Below the pieces are notes generated by a model. That model was not told the origin of the DNA. It was given only the letters and a program-made list of their open reading frames with translations, and searched no databases. From Caulobacteraceae bacterium (GTDB lineage Bacteria > Pseudomonadota > Alphaproteobacteria > Caulobacterales > Caulobacteraceae), in the NCBI GenBank assembly GCA_019748095.1, contig JAIEQA010000122.1, positions 1 to 40,515 of the forward strand: a stretch of DNA of 40,515 nucleotides. The letters are read 5' to 3'. Position numbers and translations under genes: made by a program. This document shows, piece after piece, positions 1-9,330 of this stretch. The stretch's first letter is position 1. Each line of letters opens with the position of its first letter.

Positions 1-683
<683 letters not shown>

Positions 684-712
684 GCCCCGGGAAGCTGAGA
701 AAGTAACGCCCG

Positions 713-1591
713 ATGGCCAGCCTCAAGGAAATGCGCAATCGGATCGGAAGCGTGAAGTCCACGCAGAAGATCACGAAAGCCCTGAACATGGTCGCCGCGG
801 CCAAGCTGAAGCGCGCCCAGGAACAGGCCGAAAGCGCGCGTCCCTATGCCCGCAAGATGGCCGCCGTGATCGCCAATCTGGCGGCCGGTGTGTCGGGGGA
901 CAACGCCCCCCGACTGCTGGCGGGCACGGGCGCGGACCACAAGCACCTGATCGTGGTCGCCACCGGCGACAAGGGTCTGGCCGGCGGGTTCAACACCAAT
1001 GTCATCCGCGCCGCCCGGGACAGGATCAACACCCTGATCGCGAACGGCAAGGACGTGCGGATCATCGCCGTGGGCCGCAAGGTCCGTGACGGCCTGACCC
1101 GTCAGTTCGGCAACCGCATCATCCAGACGTTCGAACTGAGCGAGCACAAGGTCATCGGCATGGCTGCGGCCGAGCCGATCGCGGCCCTGATTGCCGAACG
1201 CTTCGAGGCGGGCGAGGCCGATGTGGTGACCCTGATCTACAGCCGGTTCCAGTCGGTCATCTCCCAGATCCCGACGCCGAAACAGCTGATCCCGGCGGTC
1301 GTCGACAGCGATGCGGCCCCGATCGACCTGAACGGCGCGGTCTATGAGTATGAGCCCTCGGAAGAGGAAATCCTCGAGACCCTGCTGCCGCGTAACGTTA
1401 CGACCCAGATCCTGGCCGCCCTGTACGAGAACCAGGCCAGCTTCTTCGGGGCCCAGATGGGCGCCATGGACAACGCCACCCGCAACGCGGGTGACCTCAT
1501 CAACAGCCTGACCCTGCAGTACAACCGCAAGCGCCAGGCCCAGATCACCACCGAACTGATCGAGATCATCGCCGGCGCGGAAGCGCTCTGA
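713..1591 (+). CDS. atpG: F1-ATPase gamma subunit
   Basis: Central rotor shaft of F1, which couples proton flow through Fo to catalysis in the beta subunits. The 292-residue product has the usual family length. It opens with [20 protein letters not shown] and the [17 protein letters not shown] helix, which is the classic N-terminal coiled-coil of gamma. It ends in a matching C-terminal helix with [20 protein letters not shown] and a stretch rich in [15 protein letters not shown]. It lies between atpA and atpD on the same strand, with a 29-bp gap before it and a 41-bp gap after it. Nothing is unusual. Confidence 0.98.
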   Translation: MASLKEMRNRIGSVKSTQKITKALNMVAAAKLKRAQEQAESARPYARKMAAVIANLAAGVSGDNAPRLLAGTGADHKHLIVVATGDKGLAGGFNTNVIRAARDRINTLIANGKDVRIIAVGRKVRDGLTRQFGNRIIQTFELSEHKVIGMAAAEPIAALIAERFEAGEADVVTLIYSRFQSVISQIPTPKQLIPAVVDSDAAPIDLNGAVYEYEPSEEEILETLLPRNVTTQILAALYENQASFFGAQMGAMDNATRNAGDLINSLTLQYNRKRQAQITTELIEIIAGAEAL

Positions 1592-1605
1592 TCCTCCGAT
1601 CCTGA

Positions 1606-3180
<1,575 letters not shown>

Positions 3181-3182
3181 GC

Positions 3183-3452
3183 ATGGCGGGCAAACTCAAC
3201 TTCTCGCTGGTGTCACCGGAACGCGAGGTCTTTTCGGGCCTCGTGGACCAGGTCGATGCCCCGGGCGTCGAGGGCGATTTCGGCGTCCTGCCGGCCCATG
3301 CGCCCTTCATGACCGCCCTGCGCGAGGGCGCGGTCACGGTGTTCACGGGTAATGCGAAGCGCACCTTTACGGTGCGCGGCGGCTTTGCCGACGTGACCCC
3401 CGACGGCCTGACCATTCTGGCCGAGGCCGCGACCGAGGTCGTGGCGGCCTGA
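3183..3452 (+). CDS. atpC: F1-ATPase epsilon subunit, short form without the C-terminal helical domain
   Basis: Epsilon is part of the F1 central stalk. The 89 residues cover only the N-terminal beta-sandwich: LNFSLVSPEREVFSG at the start, then GVEGDFGVLPAHAPFMTALR, which is the family signature, and a final strand region ending EAATEVVAA. Typical bacterial epsilon is about 130-140 residues, with two C-terminal helices that inhibit ATP hydrolysis. Here the stop TGA (3450-3452) comes directly after the sandwich, with no frameshifted remainder visible downstream. Short epsilon subunits are known in some alphaproteobacteria, so this is probably normal for the lineage. It is the last gene of the operon, 2 bp after atpD. 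Confidence 0.96.
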   Translation: MAGKLNFSLVSPEREVFSGLVDQVDAPGVEGDFGVLPAHAPFMTALREGAVTVFTGNAKRTFTVRGGFADVTPDGLTILAEAATEVVAA

Positions 3453-3459
3453 TCAACAT

Positions 3460-3520
3460 GAGGGTGTCCTCACCCTCCTGACCATGCTCTGGCAGCCGGC
3501 GCGCAATCGCCGGCTGTTTT
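3460..3520 (+). terminator. Tandem hairpins with intrinsic terminator after atpC
   Basis: Two stem-loops follow the atpC stop. The first (3460-3466 with 3471-3477) is a perfect 7-bp stem with a 4-nt loop. The second (3493-3501 with 3508-3516) is a perfect 9-bp GC-rich stem with a 6-nt loop, followed by TTTT at 3517-3520 and then GCGTT. The second has the form of a Rho-independent terminator for the atp operon. The first has no T-tract and may act as an mRNA 3'-end stabiliser or as part of the same structure. Confidence 0.85.
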
Positions 3521-3639
3521 GCGTTCCGGGCCTGATCGGGCGGTGACCAATGGCGTGGCCAAATCGACCAAATTCCGGTCAGCAAACCCGCCAACTCCGC
3601 CAATCTGACCAAACGGGCTTGATCGGCGGGGGCGGCTGT

Positions 3640-3710
3640 CCCAAATCCCGGGCGCGGGGCCACGTCCCCGTCCGTGGCCGAGGCGACGGGACAAGCCCGG
3701 GACGGCCCGG
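3640..3710 (+). promoter_or_regulatory. Structured GC-rich leader before the Gdx exporter; possible guanidine-type riboswitch
   Basis: The stretch upstream of the exporter can fold strongly. There is a perfect 7-bp stem (3658-3664 with 3673-3679, 8-nt loop), then CCGAGG, then the motif GACGGGACAAGCCCGGGA at 3685-3702. GGCCG (3676-3680) can also pair with CGGCC (3703-3707) across a CCGTC/GACGG helix, which would make a pseudoknot. Genes of the Gdx/SugE family are often controlled by guanidine riboswitches. The CCGAG and GGGACAAGCCCGGGA elements recall the conserved parts of the guanidine-I and guanidine-III classes, but loop lengths do not fit either by eye. I regard the leader as structured and its class as unassigned. 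Confidence 0.35.
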
Positions 3711-3735
3711 CCCCTTGCGCGGAGGGTCGTTGTTC

Positions 3736-4065
3736 ATGGCCTGGGTCTATCTTGTCATCGCGGGACTGCTGGAAGTGGTCTGGGCCTATTTCATGAAACA
3801 GTCGTCGGGCTTCACCCGGCTGTGGCCCAGTGTGATCACCCTGGGCACCATGGGGGTCAGCTTCGCCCTGCTGTCGATGGCCATGCGGACCCTGCCGCTG
3901 GGCACGGCCTATACGGTCTGGACCGGCATCGGAGCCGTCGGGGCCTTCATTGTCGGCGTCATCTGGCTGAACGAAGGGGTTCATCCGCTCCGGGTGGCGG
4001 CCGCCGGCCTGATCCTGGCGGGGATCGTCCTGATGCGACTGGCCCCGTCGGCCTCCGTCGCCTAG
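3736..4065 (+). CDS. sugE: Small multidrug resistance family transporter, Gdx/SugE subtype (guanidinium exporter)
   Basis: Four-helix inner-membrane antiporter of 109 residues, the normal length for the family. The start ATG at 3736 is preceded by GGAGGG at 3721-3726, and translation from it gives [20 protein letters not shown], nearly the classic SugE N-terminus with the essential membrane Glu (GLLEVVWA). Helix 3 carries [19 protein letters not shown], also typical of the Gdx subtype and not of EmrE. The frame is open further upstream, but that part does not resemble the family and would overlap the leader structure. Gdx proteins exchange guanidinium for protons, and the assignment to that subtype is by sequence motifs. 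It appears to be a single-gene unit. Confidence 0.9.
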   Translation: MAWVYLVIAGLLEVVWAYFMKQSSGFTRLWPSVITLGTMGVSFALLSMAMRTLPLGTAYTVWTGIGAVGAFIVGVIWLNEGVHPLRVAAAGLILAGIVLMRLAPSASVA

Positions 4066-4237
4066 GCGGGCCGACCCGGGGGTGACTCCCGGCCAGGACC
4101 GGACAGCGGGCTTGTTCGTCGCGGTCATGACGCCCGCAGCGCAGGCCAATCGATCGGTTCGACAACCGTCGTTTTCCGACTCGCGCGCAGCCAGGGTCCG
4201 CGACTAAGCTCGCTGGAGGACCAGAAGGAACGCCACA

Positions 4238-4801
4238 ATGAACGCCATGATGACTGTCCGCTCCCTCAGCGTCGCCGCCATCCTCGGGCTGGCTCCGACC
4301 GCCGCCCTGGCCCAGACCCACGCCGCCACGCCCACGGAGGCCTTCGTCCACGGGGTGACCCAGGTGTGCGCCAGAAACGCCTTCGGGGACCTGCCGCTGA
4401 CGCCCTCGCCCGCACTCGACGCGGCCAAGGTCTTGCTGGTGGACGGCGGAACCGACCCTGACGTTCGCGGAGCCTTTCACGACATGCCCGTCACTATCGA
4501 CTACGGCGCGGTGCCATCGGCCTCAGGGCAGATCATTATCGGGGCGGACGAGGCCGGTTCCTGTCGGGTCGCCGCGATCAATGTAACCCCCGCCGTGGTC
4601 GCCGAGATCCAGGCCGCCTTTGCCGCCAACTCCGACGGCTGGACCCCGATCGCCAACGATCCTGACAAGGGCGAGACGACCTATTCCGGCCCGATCGGCG
4701 ACGACACGGCGATGGTCGCGGTGCTGGTCCCGCCCGCCGGATCGGATTGGGGCAAGGCCGGCATCCTGTTCACCGTCATGAACCCGGCGGCAGGTTCCTG
4801 A
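4238..4801 (+). CDS. Secreted protein of unknown function
   Basis: A protein of 187 residues with a clear Sec signal peptide: a short charged N-terminus, a hydrophobic run (VAAILGLAPTAALA) and a likely cleavage at ALA-QT near residues 25-26. The mature part has two cysteines (in TQVCARNAF and GSCRVAAIN) that could form a disulphide, and it shows no motif I recognise. The start at 4238 has AAGGAA at a suitable distance upstream; a second ATG nine bases in is also possible. It is convergent with rppH, whose stop lies about 20 bp away. A cysteine-containing signal-peptide protein of broadly similar size lies after sucC (22888-23472), but I cannot show that they are related. Confidence 0.75.
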   Translation: MNAMMTVRSLSVAAILGLAPTAALAQTHAATPTEAFVHGVTQVCARNAFGDLPLTPSPALDAAKVLLVDGGTDPDVRGAFHDMPVTIDYGAVPSASGQIIIGADEAGSCRVAAINVTPAVVAEIQAAFAANSDGWTPIANDPDKGETTYSGPIGDDTAMVAVLVPPAGSDWGKAGILFTVMNPAAGS

Positions 4802-4822
4802 GGGCGTTGTCGCTCGCGCACG

Positions 4823-5308
4823 TCAGGCAGTGAACCGGGTGAAGGCCTCGACCACCTGCGCATAGGCGTCGCGCTTGAAGGGGATGATCAGGTCGCAGGC
4901 CTCGGACAGGTCGCCCCAGCGCCAGGCGTCGAACTCGATGTCCCCGTGCCGGTCCAGGGCGATCTCGCTGTCGTCGCCCAGGAAACGGAAGGCGAACCAG
5001 GCCTGTTTCTGGCCGTCCCAGGGCTTGCGGCCCTCCGCGCGGTGAAGCGCTTTCAGGGCGTCGGGGAAGTCATAGACGATCCAGCCGTCGGTCCGGCCCA
5101 GCAGGGCGATGGAGGTGACCCCGGTCTCCTCCTCCAGTTCGCGCCGGGCGGCTGCCTCAAGGTCCTCGCCCTTGTCGACCCCGCCCTGCGGGAACTGCCA
5201 GGCGTGGCCGGTCGCCTGGCCGGCACGGTGACCGTACCAGACCTTGCCGGTAGCGTTGAACAGAACGACGCCGACGTTGGGGCGATGGCGAGGGAAGGCA
5301 TCGGGCAT
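4823..5308 (-). CDS. rppH: RNA 5'-pyrophosphohydrolase (Nudix)
   Basis: Cytoplasmic Nudix hydrolase of 161 residues that removes pyrophosphate from the 5' end of mRNAs and so starts their decay. The Nudix box is complete: GGVDKGEDLEAAARRELEEE followed by TGV (consensus GX5EX7REUXEEXGU). The N-terminus RPNVGVVLFNATGKVWYGHR and the segment AWQFPQGGVD are typical of RppH / IalA proteins. The end (WRWGDLSEACDLIIPFKRDA) also fits the family. The ATG (5306-5308) lies only 9 bp from a large palindrome (5318-5399). No good Shine-Dalgarno sequence is visible between the two, so the structure may influence translation. Confidence 0.93.
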   Translation of the reverse strand: MPDAFPRHRPNVGVVLFNATGKVWYGHRAGQATGHAWQFPQGGVDKGEDLEAAARRELEEETGVTSIALLGRTDGWIVYDFPDALKALHRAEGRKPWDGQKQAWFAFRFLGDDSEIALDRHGDIEFDAWRWGDLSEACDLIIPFKRDAYAQVVEAFTRFTA

Positions 5309-5317
5309 GGGCGAGGG

Positions 5318-5399
5318 GTGAAAAGTGCTAGTGCTGGTGAGCCAGACGAGCCACGCTCATCGGTATATCGAGTTGCTCACGAGCACTGGCACTTTTCAC
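5318..5399. repeat. 82-bp near-perfect inverted repeat between deacetylase gene and rppH
   Basis: Two 25-nt arms (5318-5342 and 5375-5399) pair at 23 positions by Watson-Crick rules, with one G-T pair and one mismatch, around a 32-nt spacer. The outer arm reads GTGAAAAGTGC and the inner part GTGAGC. The element is more AT-rich than its surroundings and fills nearly the whole gap between two same-strand genes. It has no clear T-tract for termination on the transcribed (minus) strand. It could be a dispersed palindromic element, an RNA processing site or a translational control structure for rppH. Confidence 0.85.
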
Positions 5400-5401
5400 T
5401 T

Positions 5402-6601
5402 CTACCGTCCCGCCCGCTGGGTCATCGCCGAGGCGGGGGCCAGTTGCAGACCACGGGCGTCGAGGCCGGCAGTCCAGCGGGCGGCGGCCTCGACCGTGAC
5501 CGGATAGGCGAAGCCGGTGCCGAGGGCCGCGCCGCGGGCCTTGGCGGCGGCTTCGAGGGCGTTCAGGCGACCGATGATGGCGGCGGGGGTCTGGGTCTCA
5601 TCGACGATCACATCGGCGCTGGCGCGGGCCCAGGCCCCGGGTCGCCGTCGGGCCTGACCGTCATCCAGAAAGGCGATGCCGCGCTGGCGCAGCACGCCAA
5701 GGAAGGCCGACATCGCCCCATCGGACGTCACGAACCGGTCGCCCAGATAGTTGGTCACGGCGAAATAGCCGGTCGCGCGACCCAGCAGCCACATCATCCG
5801 GGCCTCGACATCGTCCGGGGTGGCATTGGCCAGCAGGGTGTAGGGGCCGGGGTCGTTGTTAGGATAGCCGGTCGGCTCCATCGGGATCTCGATCATCACC
5901 TCATGGCCCTGGGCCCGGGCCAGATCGATCCAGCCCTGCAGACCCTCGGCATAGGGCACGAAACTGAGCGTCACCTCGGCCGGCAGGCGTTCGATGGCGG
6001 CGCGGGTGGTCACGGCATTGAGCCCCAGACCGCCGACGATCAGGGACACGCGCGGCTTGCCGTTCGACTGGAAGGGCCGGGCATAGGCCTGGGCCGGGAC
6101 GCGGCCGTCGGTGGCAATAACCGGCAGGGCCCCCTGGGGCCCGGGCTGGCTGAGGCCCGCGATCGGTGCGGCGACCAGCGGGCGGGGTTCGATCCGCGGG
6201 GCGGCGATGGCTGAGCCGCCCGCAACGGTCGCACCGTCGGGCAGGGTGATCAGGGCCTCGCCACCGGCCGCGCCGGACGGATCCAGCATCGGATCGCCCG
6301 ACAGGCCCTGCCAGGCGGCGAACCCGCCCATGCTGAAGGCTTCGAGGCCGCTGGGGGCCGGAGCCTCGACCGGGGCCTCGCGCTTCAGACTGACCCGGGC
6401 CGACGGTGCGCCCGCGCGCGGGTCGCCCAGCACGGTCATGAACAGGGCGACGGCAGCAATCAGCAGCAGGCCGGCCGCACCGACGGCGACCGGCGGCTTC
6501 TTCAGCCAGCCGACGACAGGCTTGAGGTCAAGCTTCAGCCCCTTGCTGGACGGGGCCGCGCCGGCGGCGGCGGCAAGGGCGGACTGGCGTTTGGCGAACA
6601 T
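5402..6601 (-). CDS. Divergent polysaccharide deacetylase family protein (YibQ/DUF610-like), membrane anchored
   Basis: A 399-residue protein. Residues 1-33 are cytoplasmic and basic, a single membrane segment runs from about 36 to 58 (VAVGAAGLLLIAAVALFMTV), and a Pro/Ala-rich linker follows. From about residue 188 there is a divergent polysaccharide deacetylase domain: PRVSLIVGGLGLNAVTTRAA, LSFVPYAEGLQGWIDLAR, GHEVMIEIPMEP, then NYLGDRFVTSDGAMSAFL and FLDDGQARR. In many alphaproteobacteria this gene lies between a ctpA-type protease and rppH. Here only the rppH side is present in the window. The family is assumed to act in the periplasm, but its substrate is unknown. Confidence 0.85.
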   Translation of the reverse strand: MFAKRQSALAAAAGAAPSSKGLKLDLKPVVGWLKKPPVAVGAAGLLLIAAVALFMTVLGDPRAGAPSARVSLKREAPVEAPAPSGLEAFSMGGFAAWQGLSGDPMLDPSGAAGGEALITLPDGATVAGGSAIAAPRIEPRPLVAAPIAGLSQPGPQGALPVIATDGRVPAQAYARPFQSNGKPRVSLIVGGLGLNAVTTRAAIERLPAEVTLSFVPYAEGLQGWIDLARAQGHEVMIEIPMEPTGYPNNDPGPYTLLANATPDDVEARMMWLLGRATGYFAVTNYLGDRFVTSDGAMSAFLGVLRQRGIAFLDDGQARRRPGAWARASADVIVDETQTPAAIIGRLNALEAAAKARGAALGTGFAYPVTVEAAARWTAGLDARGLQLAPASAMTQRAGR

Positions 6602-6681
6602 GGACTGTGGACGCTCGGCGAACAGGCGACCGGACGGATTCCGGACGGTGATCTTCGCCGCGGAGTATGAACGGGGGGCGG

Positions 6682-6706
6682 TTAAGAAAGCCTAACGCGC
6701 CGTTAG
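6682..6706. promoter_or_regulatory. Small palindrome in the intergenic region upstream of the deacetylase gene
   Basis: The only lower-GC spot of the 145-bp gap contains CTAACG-CGC-CGTTAG (6692-6706), a perfect 6-bp inverted repeat, next to TTAA at 6682. It lies about 90 bp upstream of the deacetylase start on the minus strand. It could be a protein-binding site or part of the terminator of the molybdoenzyme operon, and the sequence alone does not decide. Confidence 0.3.
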
Positions 6707-6746
6707 CCATGAATTCAGCCGGCCCGGACGGGGTCGGGCCGTTCGG

Positions 6747-7502
6747 TCAGATGCCGGCGTACCACTCATAGCCGCGGTCCGGCCAATAGCCGCCCTTGCC
6801 GCCCTGGAGGTCAGCGAAGCTGTCGACCGCCTCGATCCGGCGGATGTATTTGGCGTGTTTGTAGCCGAGCTGGCGTTCGACCCGCAGCCGCAGGGGGGCC
6901 CCGTTGGGCACGCCCAGCACCTCGCCGTTCATGTCATAGGCGAGGATCGTCTGGGGGTGGCGGGCGTCGACCAGATCGATGCTCTCATAGTAGCGCGGCC
7001 CGTCCTCGGTCTGGGTCAGGGCGTCGAAACAGTGAAAGACGATGTAGCGGGCCTCGGGCCGCAGCCCCGCCTCATCCAGCAGGGTCTCCAGCCGCACCCC
7101 GGTCCACTGGCCGATCGCGGTCCAGCCCTCGACGCAGTCGTGTTTGGTGATCTGGGTCCGGGCCGGCCGGGCGCGCAGCTCGGCCAGCGACAGGGACAGG
7201 GGCCGCTCCACCAGACCGGTGACCTCCAGCCGGTAGTCGACGAACCCTCCGTCGCGCAGCGCCACATAGTCCGCCGCCGCCGGATCGATCGAGCCATTGG
7301 GCTTGAAGAAGGGCGAGATATGGCGGGCGTCATATTCCGGGGCCAGGGCCTCGCGCGGGATCAGAAGCCGCTGCGAGCGGTAGGTCAGGGCCTCGGCCGA
7401 GACCCTCAGCCGTTCACTGAACGAGACGCCCCGCTCGCAGGCCGCCGTGGCCATCAGGCCGGCGGTCGCCAGCGCCCGCCCCAGCCAGGTGCGCCGGTTC
7501 AT
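6747..7502 (-). CDS. Molybdopterin-dependent oxidoreductase (sulfite oxidase fold), Tat-exported
   Basis: A 251-residue protein of the oxidoreductase molybdopterin-binding family. The N-terminus MNRRTWLGRALATAGL has a twin-arginine-type signal. The core shows ITKHDCVEGWTAIGQWTGVR, where Cys is the expected Mo ligand and the surrounding residues match the family. GVPNGAPLRLRVERQLGYKH then matches the conserved cofactor-contact region. It is shorter than MsrP/YedY (about 330). Its ATG overlaps the stop of the upstream cytochrome b gene (ATGA at 7499-7502), so the pair is translationally coupled and probably forms one electron-transfer system: cytochrome b in the membrane and the molybdoenzyme in the periplasm. 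moaA and moaB lie about 2 kb away. The substrate is unknown. Confidence 0.88.
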   Translation of the reverse strand: MNRRTWLGRALATAGLMATAACERGVSFSERLRVSAEALTYRSQRLLIPREALAPEYDARHISPFFKPNGSIDPAAADYVALRDGGFVDYRLEVTGLVERPLSLSLAELRARPARTQITKHDCVEGWTAIGQWTGVRLETLLDEAGLRPEARYIVFHCFDALTQTEDGPRYYESIDLVDARHPQTILAYDMNGEVLGVPNGAPLRLRVERQLGYKHAKYIRRIEAVDSFADLQGGKGGYWPDRGYEWYAGI

Positions 7503-8284
7503 CGCTTGTCCTCCTTCGATGCGGACGGCTCGATCACGAACCAGCCGGTGACCATCGCCCGCATATTGTTGAAGAAGCCGGTCCAGATCACCAGTCCGAC
7601 GTGGACGACGATGAAGCCCACGATCAGGGCGGCCGAGATGAAGTGCAGCGTCCGCGCCGACTGGCGGCCCCCCATGAGGTCCAGCAGGATTCCGCCGATC
7701 GCGTTGAAACCCGGCGACATCGACAGGCCGGTGATCAGCATCATCGGCAGGATCACGAGGATCATGGTCACATAGGTCAGCTTCTGAATGACGTTGTAGG
7801 TGCGGGCCTCCTCATCCCTGGGGAAGTGGAACCGCGCATGTTCCTTCACCGAGGGCCAGAAGCCGGCCAGATCGGTCCTCGTCGGCCACAGCCGCCGGCC
7901 GAAACGCCGGGTGAGAAACCCGTAAGTGAGGTAGATCAGACCGTTGATCACGAAGACCCAGGCGAAGAAGAAATGCCAGTGGCGCGCTTCGGCCAGGTTG
8001 CGCCCCTGGGGCAGCAGCATCCAGTTCGGGATCGGCGGAATATCCAGCCAGTGGTCGCCGAAGCGGGTCGTGTGGCCCCAGTCCAGATGCGGATGGGCCA
8101 GAAGGATGTTCAGCCCGCTCATGATCAGGATGACCACGGCGACGACGTTCAGCCAGTGGCTGACCCGCACCAGCGGCGGATGGCGGTAGGTGTCCGTGCG
8201 CCCGTCCGGCAGGGGGCGGTCGGGGTGGGCTGCGTCGCCTTCCGCCGGACCCGGCGGGTTCGCCTTGATGGTCTGGACCGTCAT
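7499..8284 (-). CDS. Cytochrome b561-type membrane subunit
   Basis: A 261-residue integral membrane protein with about four to five helices. Candidate haem-ligand histidines are in VRVSHWLNVVAV (helix 1), EARHWHFFFAWVF (helix 2) and TLHFISAALIVGFIVVHVGL (last helix), a pattern typical of the b561 / Ni-hydrogenase cytochrome b superfamily. It overlaps the molybdoenzyme gene by 4 bp and is upstream of it in the same operon, so it likely passes electrons between the quinone pool and that enzyme. It is not an MsrQ homologue by appearance, since MsrQ belongs to the ferric-reductase-like family with a different helix arrangement. Confidence 0.87.
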   Translation of the reverse strand: MTVQTIKANPPGPAEGDAAHPDRPLPDGRTDTYRHPPLVRVSHWLNVVAVVILIMSGLNILLAHPHLDWGHTTRFGDHWLDIPPIPNWMLLPQGRNLAEARHWHFFFAWVFVINGLIYLTYGFLTRRFGRRLWPTRTDLAGFWPSVKEHARFHFPRDEEARTYNVIQKLTYVTMILVILPMMLITGLSMSPGFNAIGGILLDLMGGRQSARTLHFISAALIVGFIVVHVGLVIWTGFFNNMRAMVTGWFVIEPSASKEDKR

Positions 8285-8374
8285 TCATCCCCCCGTGCCG
8301 TGCCCGGACGGTGTCACGGAGCCGCCGGCTGCGCAAACCGCCTCCGGTCGGTTACGGCTGCGGGCGCGAAAGGG

Positions 8375-8869
8375 TTACGGCCCGACCCGGGTGGAGCAGC
8401 GGGTCCGGTCCCCGGCCTCGCAGGCGCGGATATCGGCCTCCCACAAGGCCCGGTCCGCCGCCCAGCGCCGCTGTGCGGCCTCGGCCTCGCGCAGGGCGGC
8501 CTCGTAAGCCAGCTGCGCCTCCCGGGCCCGGGTGACCTCGGCCTCATAGCGGGCCCGTTCGGCCTCGAACGCGGCCCGGTCGGCCCGCTCCTGGTTTTCG
8601 GCCAGCAGATTGCGCTGGAGGATCTCATCGTTCAGGGCGCGGGTGACCCGCAGCTCCTCCGGGTCCTGCTGTTCGTCGGGGGCCCGGTGCCAGGCCTCCC
8701 CGTCATTCACCGCCGGTGCCGGCTTCGCGGGCGCGGGAGGCGGGGGCAGCAGGGCCGCGACCGGGTCGGGTGGGGTAGCTTGCCGGGCGGGGGACTGTGC
8801 CTGGGTCGCGCCTGCGACCAGCAGAACGGCCAGCACACCGCCCGCCATTCCTGTCCGGATCCTGTTCAT
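8375..8869 (-). CDS. Secreted coiled-coil protein of unknown function
   Basis: The start is set at ATG 8867-8869, which has GGGAG a few bases upstream and begins a signal peptide (MNRIRTGMAGGVLAVLLVAG, cleavage probably at TQA-QS). A longer frame exists but lacks a sensible N-terminus. The mature protein of about 135 residues has a Pro/Ala linker (LLPPPPAPAKPAPA) and then a long Glu/Ala/Arg-rich helix (roughly residues 90-150), likely a coiled coil. It closes with two cysteines (DIRACEAGDRTRCS). Function not recognised. It lies 90 bp upstream of the cytochrome b gene on the same strand and could share its transcript. Confidence 0.65.
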   Translation of the reverse strand: MNRIRTGMAGGVLAVLLVAGATQAQSPARQATPPDPVAALLPPPPAPAKPAPAVNDGEAWHRAPDEQQDPEELRVTRALNDEILQRNLLAENQERADRAAFEAERARYEAEVTRAREAQLAYEAALREAEAAQRRWAADRALWEADIRACEAGDRTRCSTRVGP

Positions 8870-9023
8870 ACGCCTGTCTCCCTCTCGCCCGGCCATTTCG
8901 TACCGGGAGCTTGGCGATATAAGGGCGATGCGGGGAACAACGTTCCGCGTGCCCAAAAGGTGGCGCCCGCCCCCCCGGCCGCGCTATCCCGGTGGCGGAC
9001 GCTCTTGCCGAAGGCCGCTGCCG

Positions 9024-9287
9024 ATGATTCTTTCGACCACTTCGGGGGACTTCCCCATCCCGCCCGACGTCGCCAGCCGGCTGCCGCAGGTGCCGCCCGT
9101 GCCCGACCCGGCCGCGCCCGACTATCGCCGGCAGCGCCGCGCCTTCACCGAATGGCTGGACGCCGCCCCCGAACACGCCATCGATTTCGAACGGCTGCGG
9201 CGCTGGCATCTGGTCCAGGACCAGCTGGCCGCCGAGGCCCGGGCGGCGGGTCGCGACCATGTCGTCACCGAGGACGGTCTGGACTGA
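9024..9287 (+). CDS. Small conserved-looking protein of unknown function
   Basis: An 87-residue soluble protein starting at ATG 9024 ([20 protein letters not shown]) and ending [10 protein letters not shown]. It is charged and probably helical in its second half ([20 protein letters not shown]). No domain is recognised. The frame is open further upstream, but that part is Arg/Pro/Gly-rich and looks non-coding. It ends 43 bp before the start I prefer for moaA and may be translated from the same message. Confidence 0.55.
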   Translation: MILSTTSGDFPIPPDVASRLPQVPPVPDPAAPDYRRQRRAFTEWLDAAPEHAIDFERLRRWHLVQDQLAAEARAAGRDHVVTEDGLD

Positions 9288-9330
9288 GCCCGGCCGCGAC
9301 GCGGGCCTTTGCTATGGCCCGACGATCGCT

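Noticed and set aside
3550..3735. N-terminal extension of the Gdx gene
   Set aside because: The extra residues do not resemble a transporter, and the family length and GGAGGG ribosome site both favour ATG 3736.
6682..6706. CtrA-binding site (TTAA-N7-TTAA)
   Set aside because: The second half-site reads TAAC or GTTA, so it does not match the consensus well. Kept only as a generic small palindrome.
9259..9330. Earlier ATG for moaA
   Set aside because: It would overlap the preceding small gene by 29 bp, lacks an RBS, and adds residues not found in MoaA proteins.
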